Positions 8,338-15,918 of a stretch of 44,857 nucleotides of DNA are shown piece by piece. A program made the translations under genes and the position numbers. How positions within the stretch are numbered: the first letter of the stretch is position 1; every line of letters begins with the position of its first letter. The stretch spans positions 1 to 44,857 of the forward strand of contig JAAXHE010000346.1 in assembly GCA_012271065.1 (NCBI GenBank). Reading direction: 5' to 3'. The stretch comes from Candidatus Latescibacterota bacterium. Lineage in GTDB: Bacteria; Latescibacterota; UBA2968; GCA-2709665. The notes under the pieces are model-generated. The model saw only the letters and a program-made list of their open reading frames with translations, was not told the DNA's origin and made no database searches.

Positions 8338-9300
8338 CTACAACGTCCCCAGGTGCCCGGCGCGGATGGCCTCGCAAAGACGCATGGTCTGAACGGCGTC
8401 GTCCAGGGTTGACCACGGCGTACGGTCTTCCAGTATGCAGTCGACGAAGTGGACGACCTCGTTGAAGCTCGCCCCGCCCACGGCCACGATTTCGTCGTCC
8501 CCCACCGAAAATCCCTCTCCCAGCTCATATCCCTCCACCTGCGGCGCCCGCGTCAGATCCAGATACACCGACAGGTCCTCCCCGTGCACTTCTGCCCGCT
8601 GGATGCGGTAGCCCACGCCGTAGTGGCACATCAGGACGCCGAAGGCGCCCGTGTCGAAACGAACCACGGCATTGTGGCGATGGCATACAGGGCGTTCGCC
8701 GTCCTGCACCATCCCCCGCACCTCCACCGGTATCGCCGCTTCCTCCGGGCCGGCGCCGGCCAACCAGCGGATCAGGTCCACGTGGTGGATGGCGTCGCAG
8801 ATCACCGGATCGGGGGTTGCGGCTTTAAACCGGGATAACGGCTTGTTGTACGTGGCGGCGACGTGTACCGCGCCCCCGCCGGCCTGGATGCGCCGCCGAA
8901 CGGCCAGCACCTGGGGAAAGTATCGACGGTTGAAGGACACGATGCCCTTGCCGACGCTATCCCGGGCGGCGCGCGCCATTTGAGAGGTCTCGTCCACGTT
9001 CATTCCGGGCGATTTCTCAACCGAGGTGTGGATCCCGCGTTCCAGACAATCGATCACGATGGGCAGCAGATGCCCCGGATTCGTGACAACGTACACGAGG
9101 TCCGGCGCGCACGCGTCCAGCATCTGTCGATAGTCGACAAAGGCCTGCTCGGGCGTCCATTCTGCCCGGTTCCTGCGCAACCGCTCTTCATCGAGCTCCG
9201 CGATGCCCGCCAGCCGAAGTCGCGGTTCGTCCGCGATCATCTGCAGGTGCGACTGCGCGTGGCCCCCGCAGCCGATCACCGCCGCTTTCAGATCTGACAT
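8338..9300 (-). CDS. Gfo/Idh/MocA family NAD(P)-dependent oxidoreductase (320 aa)
   Basis: This is a cytoplasmic dehydrogenase of the glucose-fructose oxidoreductase/inositol dehydrogenase family. The N-terminal Rossmann fold has its dinucleotide loop at GCGGHA (residues 10-15). The second half is the alpha/beta substrate and oligomerisation domain. The family's usual EKP motif appears as EKSPG at 95-99, so the proline is displaced by one residue. CDAIHHVDLIRW, about residues 165-176, fits the family's catalytic His-containing segment. The start ATG at 9300 is preceded, on the coding strand, by AAAGGAGAG. The gene is on its own, convergent with the broken permease and divergent from the PhyH gene. 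Its substrate, probably a sugar, inositol or sugar derivative, cannot be read from sequence. Confidence 0.9.
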   Translation of the reverse strand: MSDLKAAVIGCGGHAQSHLQMIADEPRLRLAGIAELDEERLRRNRAEWTPEQAFVDYRQMLDACAPDLVYVVTNPGHLLPIVIDCLERGIHTSVEKSPGMNVDETSQMARAARDSVGKGIVSFNRRYFPQVLAVRRRIQAGGGAVHVAATYNKPLSRFKAATPDPVICDAIHHVDLIRWLAGAGPEEAAIPVEVRGMVQDGERPVCHRHNAVVRFDTGAFGVLMCHYGVGYRIQRAEVHGEDLSVYLDLTRAPQVEGYELGEGFSVGDDEIVAVGGASFNEVVHFVDCILEDRTPWSTLDDAVQTMRLCEAIRAGHLGTL

Positions 9301-9428
9301 AATCTCTCCTTTGCAAATCTGTCAATGGAATGAAGAAACACGTGAAGATGTATAACCTACCCCACCCCCCGTAACGTCCCCTATTTCCTTGCCCTTTTTC
9401 TTTTGCGCCTGTATAGACTGGGCAGATA

Positions 9429-9461
9429 GGTAACCCATGTTCGGGCACATGGGTGACAGTT
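9429..9461. repeat. 33-base GGTAAC/ACATGGGT motif, copy 1
   Basis: GTAACCCATGT and ACATGGGTGAC form an 11-base inverted repeat with one mismatch around TCGGGC. Similar copies are at 9872-9904 in the same direction and at 25553-25586 inverted. The pattern resembles the multiple binding-site ends of integrase-type transposons, but no transposase is nearby, so this is probably a relic. Confidence 0.55.
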
Positions 9462-9871
9462 GAAAGTGTTATTGTAGACCTGGAGAAAGGAGGTCTGCGC
9501 GGAGGGGACCGGCGGATCTTGATCATGCTTTTCGCCTTTAGCTGACAGCCGGACGCTTGATAGCTGCTCTACCCCTGGAAGCCACACCGTTTATAGACGC
9601 GACGTCTATCGCGAGTACTTCCAGAGCAGGGCGCGCTTTTCCGTCCCCCTGCAAACTGCGATATCCGCCGTGGTTGGCAGGCCAATGGATCGGGTGGGTC
9701 CAGTGAGGAAATTCGCGCCATGCATATAGCAGGCGCCGCGCCCAGCGGCGACTTTTGGTTCCTTTTGGTCGCTTCAAAAGGAACACGCCGTAGGCAGGGA
9801 ATCTGGGGAGATGTGGATTTTGAATTTGATTTGCACCTATTGTCTTTGGCTGACCTCTGACCGCCACGTAG

Positions 9872-9904
9872 GGTAACATCTGTTCGGGCACATAGGTAAC
9901 ACTT
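9872..9904. repeat. 33-base GGTAAC/ACATGGGT motif, copy 2
   Basis: GGTAACATCTGTTCGGGCAC, then ATAGGTAACACTT, matches copy 1 at 9429 in order and spacing. The two lie in direct orientation about 440 bases apart and may mark the shell of a lost insertion element. Confidence 0.55.
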
Positions 9905-9978
9905 TTCGGGGCGGCCCGTTCGGGCTGACAGCTAACGGCTGATACCTGATCGCTGCGAGGGTCGCGTCCCGTTTTCTG

Positions 9979-10008
9979 TTGACACCTCCAGTTATCCACA
10001 AGTACCAT
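9979..10008 (+). promoter_or_regulatory. Putative sigma-70 promoter of the PhyH gene
   Basis: A perfect -35 hexamer TTGACA at 9979-9984 is followed after 18 bases by TACCAT at 10003-10008, which matches the -10 consensus at four of six positions. The start codon of the PhyH gene is 55 bases downstream with an AGGAGG site. This is a sequence match only. Confidence 0.4.
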
Positions 10009-10063
10009 GAATATTACATATTAGCTTATCTCTGGAGATTGAACAACATACAGGAGGTTGGAA

Positions 10064-11821
10064 ATGGACCGGCAAGAGATGAGCCACGAGGAGAACTACT
10101 GTTTCGACGTCTCGGGCTACCTGATTTTACGGGGCGTTTTGACTCCGAGGGAAGTCGAAGCCTGCAATCGGGCGCTCGAGCACGAAGACGGCGAGAGCGG
10201 GATGCTGGGATGGCCCGCGCCGCACAGGGAGCCGTTCCGCGACCTGATGGTCCATCCCCTTCTGGTTAATTACCTGAACCAACTGATCGGATATGGCTTC
10301 CGGCTGGACCGGGAGCCTGAGCTTATTGGCAATGTGGACGGGGCTGACGGCGACCTCGTTGGCGGCAATGAGCCGATGGACGCCGGCCGGGCCTATTACA
10401 TCCTCAACGGCCGTCGGCACTGCCAGGGAATACACGCCATCTGGGCGCTGTCCGATGCGAGCGCGGGAGACGGAGGGTTTTCGCTGGTCCCGTGCAGCCA
10501 CAAAAGCAATGTCGAAACCCCTGACGACGTGCTGACCGGAAGGGACGACTTGGGACTCACCGTGCAGCCCGTGCTGGAGGCGGGCGACCTGCTGCTGTGC
10601 ACAGCGACCCTGCTGCAGGGCGTCCGTACCGGAGCGCGGGAGCGCTCCCAACGGCTGCTTCAGTACAGTTACGCGGGGCACGCGGCGGTGCAGTCCGTCG
10701 GCACCGGGCCGATGACCCGGCGCGAAGACCAGCCGGAATGGATGGAGCAATTGACGCCGGAGCAGCGTGTGATGCTTCACAAGCCCGGATATTGCGATAC
10801 GGACCCGCCTCCCACGCTCAGTTCGGACGGAGAGACCTGTTGGGTGGACCCGGAACCCGACCTGTCCCACCCGTCCATCTATATCAGGAATCCGGATTCG
10901 AACATCGACGAGAAGGAATTCTATTTCTGGGACCTGTGCGGTCATCTCGTCCTTCGAAACGTGATGACTCCGGATGACCTGGCGCTGGCGAACGAGGCGA
11001 TCGACCGGTTTTCGGACCGCATCGTGGTTGAAAGCGTGGATCTCGCCATGGGGTCAAAGAGCCTGGCCGGGACCGGACGGCCCACCATCGCCGGCCTGCT
11101 TGAAATGCCCATGCCCTGGTGCGAACCTTTCCGGAAGATGCTCGCCCACCCGGCGGTGGTCCACCGTCTCACCTGGATGGGCGGGAAGGGCTTCCGGTGT
11201 ACGGGCTTTGAGGCGATCTGTACGCCCAGGGGCGGCGCAGGACATTTCCTCCATGGCGGCAACGAGCCGTTGAGTCCGTCCCGCAACTATACCTTCCAGA
11301 ACGGCCGCAGCTATGCGCTGGGTGGCCCGTCCGTCGGCGTGGCTTGGCAGTTGAGGGACGTAACCGAAAACGACGGGGGGTTTGCCTGCGTGCCCGGAAG
11401 CCACAAGTCTCAATACGGGATCCCTAAGGGTGTTTGGACCTGCGACGACGACATGGGTCTGGTGACGCATCCGCTGACAAAGGCCGGGGATGTCATCTTC
11501 TTTATGGACGGCCCGCAGGCGCACGGCGCGCTGGCGTGGCAAAGCGACGTCCCGCGCCGCGTCATTCTCACGCGGTACTCCTCCCGGCACTTCAACGGCG
11601 GGGCGGCAATGGCGACGCCGGAGGAACGATGGGGGGACCTTCTGGAGGGTATGGGCGAGGCGCAGCTTGCGGTCATGCGGGGGCCGGACCGCGATGAGAA
11701 GAGTAGCAACGTTCCGCGGCTGGTTTCGGAGAACGGTAGCATCGAGGTCATCTACGACCGGAGTCGGGGCGGGCTTTACACCAAAGCCACCCCGAAGAAG
11801 GCGCCATCTTCAAAGCAGTGA
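10064..11821 (+). CDS. Phytanoyl-CoA dioxygenase (PhyH) family protein with two tandem PhyH domains (585 aa)
   Basis: PhyH proteins are Fe(II)/2-oxoglutarate-dependent oxygenases with a double-stranded beta-helix. This one contains two homologous halves, about residues 1-270 and 275-570. They align through GGNEP, NGR, DGGFSLVPCSHKS versus NDGGFACVPGSHKS, and a terminal arginine segment. In the second half the proximal metal ligand is His397 in HGGNEP and the distal one is probably His487 in AHGAL. In the first half the equivalent positions are Val99 (VGGNEP) and Gln185 (LQGVR), so that half should not bind iron. The active half shows His-Gly-Gly instead of the common His-x-Asp. The ATG at 10064 is chosen because AGGAGG lies at 10052-10057; a TTG at 10058 is less likely. 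Known members act on diverse lipids, alkaloids or small metabolites, so the substrate is open. A candidate promoter precedes it. Confidence 0.9.
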   Translation: MDRQEMSHEENYCFDVSGYLILRGVLTPREVEACNRALEHEDGESGMLGWPAPHREPFRDLMVHPLLVNYLNQLIGYGFRLDREPELIGNVDGADGDLVGGNEPMDAGRAYYILNGRRHCQGIHAIWALSDASAGDGGFSLVPCSHKSNVETPDDVLTGRDDLGLTVQPVLEAGDLLLCTATLLQGVRTGARERSQRLLQYSYAGHAAVQSVGTGPMTRREDQPEWMEQLTPEQRVMLHKPGYCDTDPPPTLSSDGETCWVDPEPDLSHPSIYIRNPDSNIDEKEFYFWDLCGHLVLRNVMTPDDLALANEAIDRFSDRIVVESVDLAMGSKSLAGTGRPTIAGLLEMPMPWCEPFRKMLAHPAVVHRLTWMGGKGFRCTGFEAICTPRGGAGHFLHGGNEPLSPSRNYTFQNGRSYALGGPSVGVAWQLRDVTENDGGFACVPGSHKSQYGIPKGVWTCDDDMGLVTHPLTKAGDVIFFMDGPQAHGALAWQSDVPRRVILTRYSSRHFNGGAAMATPEERWGDLLEGMGEAQLAVMRGPDRDEKSSNVPRLVSENGSIEVIYDRSRGGLYTKATPKKAPSSKQ

Positions 11822-11837
11822 GTCACGGTAGAAGAAA

Positions 11838-11965
11838 TGCGGGTAGAGGGAAGAGGGTAGACGGTAGAAGAAGCCCTTGCCGATTTGTTCCTCCGACTTG
11901 CCTGCGGCATGAGAAGAAACCTTACACGGCATGCGATCTCTACCCTCTACTGTCTTCCGTCTGAC
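11838..11965. repeat. Purine/pyrimidine-armed hairpin repeat, copy B
   Basis: The left arm GGGTAGAGGGAAGAGGGTAG is followed by ACGGTAGAAGAA, a core with TGCCTGCGGCA at 11899-11909 and GAAACCTTACACGGCA, and a right arm TCTCTACCCTCTACTGTCTT. It is the same element as at 4735, 14380, 29550 and 36789. Confidence 0.72.
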
Positions 11966-11974
11966 TGACCCCCG

Positions 11975-12122
11975 GGAGCGAGGGCATCCTGCCCTCGGCG
12001 GCTGATTCGCGAGGTCTTGGCGCTGTTATTCCAGTAATGGTTTCGGATGGGTGGAAGGAACAGGCCCTCGATGCGGATATCGACGGGTTAATCGCTGTTC
12101 GAGGGCAGGATGCCCTCGCTCC
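11975..12122. repeat. Inverted pair of GAGGGCATCCTGCCCTC motifs
   Basis: GGAGCGAGGGCATCCTGCCC followed by TCG at 11975-11997 is exactly reverse-complementary to the 23 bases at 12100-12122. Each unit is itself a short palindrome (CGAGGGC/GCCCTCG). The 102-base spacer shows no gene. Such an arrangement can form either two small hairpins or one large one. Confidence 0.7.
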
Positions 12123-12337
12123 GGATATTGGAAGATCATGTCACGGCACTGCTGTCCAAGAACCGTGAAATTTTCAGAGATGAGGCTCGAAAGATGGCTT
12201 CAATTAGCGATTTTGGACAGGTGTGATGTCACGGCTTCTTTGTTTTTCACCCTCTCTCGCGGTGGGAGAGAGGGCGGGGGAGAGAGGTCTGCGGGGCCGG
12301 GAAGATGTGGACTCTGATTTTGGTTTCGTTTTTGACT

Positions 12338-13348
12338 TTAGCTGACGGCTGATCGCTGACGGCTGACAGCTTCCTCTACCCGTTTCTTCATGGGATCATA
12401 CCCGATCTTGAGCGGCAGTTCGATCAGTTCGCCCGTGCGGGCGGATTCGTGCATGGCCATCAGGAGTTCTGTTGCGGCCCGCCCTTGCCTGTCGCTGCTC
12501 CGGTGCTCGGGGCCCCCTTCCATCCATGCGATCATCTCCCGTGTCTGTTCCATGAATCCAGGCCTGGGTTCCTCCCGAAACGTGGTGATGCCGTTCCCGT
12601 CCGTGATGACCACTTCGTCGAGTGCGGCGTCAATCGTCCCTTCGTTTCCCAGTACCCGAAAGCGGAACCCGTCTTTCGGCGTCCTTTCACCCATTTCCAC
12701 CACCGCGCGGGTCCCGGTTTTGAACGCAACGAGCCCCACGCTGGATTCTTCGGCGGGGGAGCCCTGATACAGGGTGTCGCGCTTCCGGGAGGCCTGTCCC
12801 ATCACCCAGTCCGCCTCCGGATCCCCGAGAAGGTAACGCATCATGTCGACGATGTGGGCGCCGTTGTCTACAATGCAACTGGTCAGATAGCTCCAGACGA
12901 GGCGGGGTTCGCCTACAGCGCCGTCCGCGATCAGGCTCCGGGCCCTGTTGAAGTTTGGGCTCTGGCGGTGGCGATGGGCAATGACAAGCCGCGTGTTGTT
13001 GTGCCGGCACGCCCGGATCATGCCGTCGGCCTCGTCCAGGCTGAGACACATGGGTTTTTCGCACAGTACGCCTTTTGCGCCGGCGTTGGCGGCGGCGATG
13101 GTCTGCTCCGCGTGGACGTTCGGGAAGGTGCATACGCTGACGAGGTCGATGCCTGCCTCGTGCTTGAAGAGGTCCTGGTGAGAAGCGTATCGACCCGGTA
13201 TCTCGAGTTCGTCGCAGGTTCTGTTCAGGTTTTCCGGGTTGAAGTCGCAGGCGGCAACAAGCTCGACGTTGCCTTGTGCCAGGTAGGCTCGCGCATGGCG
13301 TCCGGAGATGTTGCCGCAGCCGATGAGGGCCGCTCGGTATGACGGCAT
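12338..13348 (-). CDS. Gfo/Idh/MocA family NAD(P)-dependent oxidoreductase (336 aa)
   Basis: This is a cytoplasmic dehydrogenase with an N-terminal Rossmann fold (GCGNISGRHA at residues 10-19) and the family's EKP motif at 97-99 (CEKPMCLSLDEADGM). The C-terminal substrate domain includes NGAHIVDMMRYLLGDPEADW, where the histidine is the probable catalytic residue. The ATG at 13348 fits the family start (MPSYRAALIGCGN) and has a GGAG upstream. The last residues, RQRSAVS, are encoded inside a GCTGA-rich intergenic repeat, so the original stop was probably lost and replaced. It follows the aminotransferase gene on the same strand after 64 bases, and the two may be co-transcribed. Confidence 0.92.
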   Translation of the reverse strand: MPSYRAALIGCGNISGRHARAYLAQGNVELVAACDFNPENLNRTCDELEIPGRYASHQDLFKHEAGIDLVSVCTFPNVHAEQTIAAANAGAKGVLCEKPMCLSLDEADGMIRACRHNNTRLVIAHRHRQSPNFNRARSLIADGAVGEPRLVWSYLTSCIVDNGAHIVDMMRYLLGDPEADWVMGQASRKRDTLYQGSPAEESSVGLVAFKTGTRAVVEMGERTPKDGFRFRVLGNEGTIDAALDEVVITDGNGITTFREEPRPGFMEQTREMIAWMEGGPEHRSSDRQGRAATELLMAMHESARTGELIELPLKIGYDPMKKRVEEAVSRQRSAVS

Positions 13349-13412
13349 TGGTGTCGCTCCGTGTGATGGGTTTGGACGATGAGGCGACGTGGATCGGTCC
13401 TGTCGAAGGCGC

Positions 13413-14351
13413 TCAGGGCGCCCAGGATTTCGCGCGTTCCGCGTATTCCCTGGCCTGTGCGGGGATGTCCAGGCCGACTTCCTCCGACCAGGCTTCGATG
13501 AGCCGTCCGAAGATTGGGCCGGGTTGTCCCGTGCCGACCGGCTGAAAGTCGAAGCGGGTGATGGGTACCATGCAGATGGTCGTCGCCGTATACCATGCTT
13601 CTTCGGCGTTCCGGACGTCGTAGGGTTCTATATCGGCTTCGCGGACCGGGATGTCCAGCTTTTCGGCCAGTTCCATGCATGCCTGTCTTGAGACCCCCCG
13701 CAGGATATCGTGGGGTTTGGGTGTCAGGACCTCCCCATTGAGGACGAAGAAGACGTTGTTTCCGGTGCCTTCGGTGATGAATCCGTGCTCGTCAGTAAGC
13801 AGCGCATTGGCGCCGCCTTCCATGCGTTGCGCCTGCAGATTGGCAAGCTGGTAGTAGATCCGGCTGCGGTTCTTTGCTTTGGGATCGATGTACCGTGCGG
13901 GAACGGATTGCTGGGGTGTGACCACGAAGTGGGCGCCCTGTTCGTAATAATGTGCCGCGCCGCCGATGTGTCGAACGAGCGGGATGACGTTGACGGTGAC
14001 GATCGGATCCAGGCCTTCGGTGACGAGCGTGTCATACAGGGGAAGGGCGCCACGGGTGACGTTGTGCATGATCTGGTAGTCCAGGCCCTCGAGCGCGGGC
14101 AGGTTCCGTTCTATGGTCTCGTCAGTGGCGGATTCCATCTGCTCGATGCTCAGGCCGCAGTCGATCCGGGCGTATTTCATCGAGGCATAGAGCCGGTCCA
14201 GATGGTTGCGCAGGCGGTAGGGTTTTTGCTTGAATGAACGGGTCATTTCAAATACCATGTCGCCGAACATCAGGGCCGAATCGAAAATGGAGATTCGGGC
14301 ATCCCGTTCGGAGACGTAGCTGCCGTTGAAATAGACAAGGCGCTGGGGCAT
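13413..14351 (-). CDS. Class IV pyridoxal-phosphate aminotransferase, branched-chain/D-amino-acid type (312 aa)
   Basis: This cytoplasmic PLP enzyme is of fold type IV, the family of IlvE, D-amino-acid transaminase and 4-amino-4-deoxychorismate lyase. It opens with the family start VYFNGSYVSERDARISIFDSAL. The catalytic Schiff-base lysine is Lys158 or Lys160 in DPKAKNRS, and the phosphate/cofactor loop EGTGNNVFFV follows at 194-203, then LTPKPHDILRGVSR with the expected glycine and serine. The length is typical. The residues that distinguish branched-chain, D-Ala and lyase activities do not give a clear answer, so the substrate is left open. It is upstream of, and on the same strand as, a Gfo/Idh/MocA gene. 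Confidence 0.9.
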   Translation of the reverse strand: MPQRLVYFNGSYVSERDARISIFDSALMFGDMVFEMTRSFKQKPYRLRNHLDRLYASMKYARIDCGLSIEQMESATDETIERNLPALEGLDYQIMHNVTRGALPLYDTLVTEGLDPIVTVNVIPLVRHIGGAAHYYEQGAHFVVTPQQSVPARYIDPKAKNRSRIYYQLANLQAQRMEGGANALLTDEHGFITEGTGNNVFFVLNGEVLTPKPHDILRGVSRQACMELAEKLDIPVREADIEPYDVRNAEEAWYTATTICMVPITRFDFQPVGTGQPGPIFGRLIEAWSEEVGLDIPAQAREYAERAKSWAP

Positions 14352-14379
14352 GGGAACACCTTTCTAGATGCGGCATGAC

Positions 14380-14524
14380 GGTAGAGGTGAGAAAAGCGGG
14401 TAGACGTGAGACGGAAAACGGTAGAAGAAATTCTTGCCAGTTAAAATATCCCTCCATGCCTCCGGCACGAGAAGAAACCTTACAGGGCAGGTAATCTCTC
14501 CCGTCTCACGTCTTACCTCTACCC
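14380..14524. repeat. Purine/pyrimidine-armed hairpin repeat, copy C
   Basis: The left arm (GGTAGAGGTGAGAAAAGCGG, then GTAGACGTGAGACGG) and right arm (TCTCTCCCGTCTCACGTCTT) surround a core with TGCCTCCGGCA at 14457-14467 and GAAACCTTACAGGGCAGG. It fills the space between the divergent aminotransferase and enolase-superfamily genes, so it lies where their promoters should be. Confidence 0.72.
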
Positions 14525-14622
14525 ATATTATATATACCATCGGCTACGGCTGAATTCAAGCGTCGCAGCAGCCTGGATGGCACGGCGTATTCCTCCGGGT
14601 CATTCTGGCAAGGACAATCCCA

Positions 14623-15918
14623 ATGAAAATCACCGAAATCGAAGTGATTCCCCTGCGGGTCCCGTATGAAGCCCGAATCCGTAAAGCGTACCATCATTTC
14701 GCGATGTCGGAGGAAATGACGGTATACAGATTCCATACGGATACCGGGCTGGAGGGGCTGGGCGAGAACCCCGGACCGCCGCTCGAACAGCAGGCGCTGG
14801 ATGCCTATATAGACACGGACCCGTTCGACCACGTGATGGGCCGGGGCAGGTTCAATCTGGATATGGCGTGCTACGATCTCATGGGGAAGCATCTGGGCCT
14901 GCCCGCGTGGAAGGTGATGGGTCAGCAGGCGCGTCAATGGGTGGCGATGGGGTGGTGGATGCCCAGCATGTCGCCGGAGGATACGGCGTCGGAAGTCCAG
15001 GCGGCGGCGGAACGCGGGTACCGCGGGCTGAAGTGCAAGGCGCGCGCGTTTTATGACGTCGTGGAATGCGCTCAGGTTATTCAGGAGGTGGCGCCGCCGG
15101 ATTTCCGCGTGGAATTCGACTTCAACGGGGCGCTGATCTGTGTGGAAAAAGCGCTGCCTGTGCTGCGGGCGCTGGAGAAGATCCCGGTCGTAAAGGGCGT
15201 GGAGGAGCCGATCTTCGCGTACGATATCGAAGGATGGCGCAGGCTGCACCGCGAGATCCGCATCCCTTTCTATCTGCACGGCGTGCGGGTGCTGTCGGAG
15301 GCGGCCTCAAGACAGCCGTCCGGGCCGTGGACGGGGCTTCGGGCAGGGGACTTCGAAGGCGCGCTGTGCAGCCACGAGGGCGTGCGCGACGCGCTCGTGG
15401 CGGGATGGACGTTCGCCGCGGCAAATACGCCGATTCTGCTGCAATACGTGGGAACGGGAATCACGACGGCGTTTGCGTTGCATCTGGGTGCCGTGATGCC
15501 GACGGCGACGTTGCCCGGGGTGACCGCCAGCCATTCTTACGAGGACGACCTGATCGTAGACCCGCACCCAATCCAGCGCGGCTTCATGAAGGTCCCGGAA
15601 GCGCCGGGTCTGGGCGTGGCGCTGGACGAGGATGCCGTCGCGAAGTACAGCGAGACGCCGGCGGCGGAATGGTCCCGGCATCTGTCGGTGGTGACGTTTC
15701 CGGGCGGCGTCAGGCACTATTATCGGAATCTGCAGCAGGCCGAGCGATTGATGAAGCAGGGCGTGGACGAGTCCTTTGCCCCCGGCGTTCGGCTGGATGA
15801 GTGGGAGGACGACGGCAGCGAGCAGTTCGACGGGTTGTGGAAGCGGCTCCAGAGCCAGGATTGGCCGGTTTGGGACAGTTTATACGAGAGAAGGGTCGGG
15901 ATAGATGAAGGCGGCTAG
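14623..15918 (+). CDS. Mandelate racemase/muconate-lactonizing enzyme family protein, enolase superfamily (431 aa)
   Basis: This cytoplasmic Mg2+-dependent enzyme abstracts a proton next to a carboxylate; relatives are sugar-acid dehydratases, racemases and cycloisomerases. The N-terminal capping domain begins MKITEIEVIPLRVPYEARI. In the barrel, the acid/base pair is Lys137-x-Lys139 (LKCKA). Metal ligands are probably Asp166 (VEFDFNG) and Glu194/195 (KGVEEPI). The third ligand and partner base are less clear around 235-260 and 310-325. A tail beyond residue 340 is longer than usual. The ATG at 14623 has AAGGA upstream. The stop overlaps the next start by 14 bases, showing a translationally coupled operon with a dehydrogenase, which fits a sugar-acid or related catabolic route. 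Confidence 0.88.
   Translation: MKITEIEVIPLRVPYEARIRKAYHHFAMSEEMTVYRFHTDTGLEGLGENPGPPLEQQALDAYIDTDPFDHVMGRGRFNLDMACYDLMGKHLGLPAWKVMGQQARQWVAMGWWMPSMSPEDTASEVQAAAERGYRGLKCKARAFYDVVECAQVIQEVAPPDFRVEFDFNGALICVEKALPVLRALEKIPVVKGVEEPIFAYDIEGWRRLHREIRIPFYLHGVRVLSEAASRQPSGPWTGLRAGDFEGALCSHEGVRDALVAGWTFAAANTPILLQYVGTGITTAFALHLGAVMPTATLPGVTASHSYEDDLIVDPHPIQRGFMKVPEAPGLGVALDEDAVAKYSETPAAEWSRHLSVVTFPGGVRHYYRNLQQAERLMKQGVDESFAPGVRLDEWEDDGSEQFDGLWKRLQSQDWPVWDSLYERRVGIDEGG

Larger units (their letters stand above)
9301..9978. other. Gene-free region built of repeats
   Basis: This region between two divergent genes contains no credible CDS. It holds two copies of a 33-base GGTAAC...TGTTCGGG motif (9429-9461 and 9872-9904), GCTGA-rich patches at about 9540 and 9925, and a segment at about 9775-9808 (GGAACACGCCGTAGGCAGGG) that recurs inverted at about 36757-36790. 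A long open frame on the minus strand (9538-10008) shows no protein family and runs through all of these repeats. Confidence 0.6.
11822..12337. other. Gene-free region with hairpin repeats
   Basis: These 516 bases between convergent genes contain no credible CDS. They hold hairpin repeat copy B (11838-11965), two inverted copies of a GAGGGCAGGATGCCCTC motif (11975-11997 and 12100-12122), a small inverted repeat CTCTCTCGCGGTGGGAGAGA near 12252, and the beginning of a GCTGA-rich patch. Confidence 0.6.

Noticed and set aside
9538..10008. Minus-strand open frame of 156 codons in the gene-free region
   Set aside because: It runs through several interspersed repeats, has no ribosome-binding site or family motif, and part of it recurs as non-coding repeat at about 36760.
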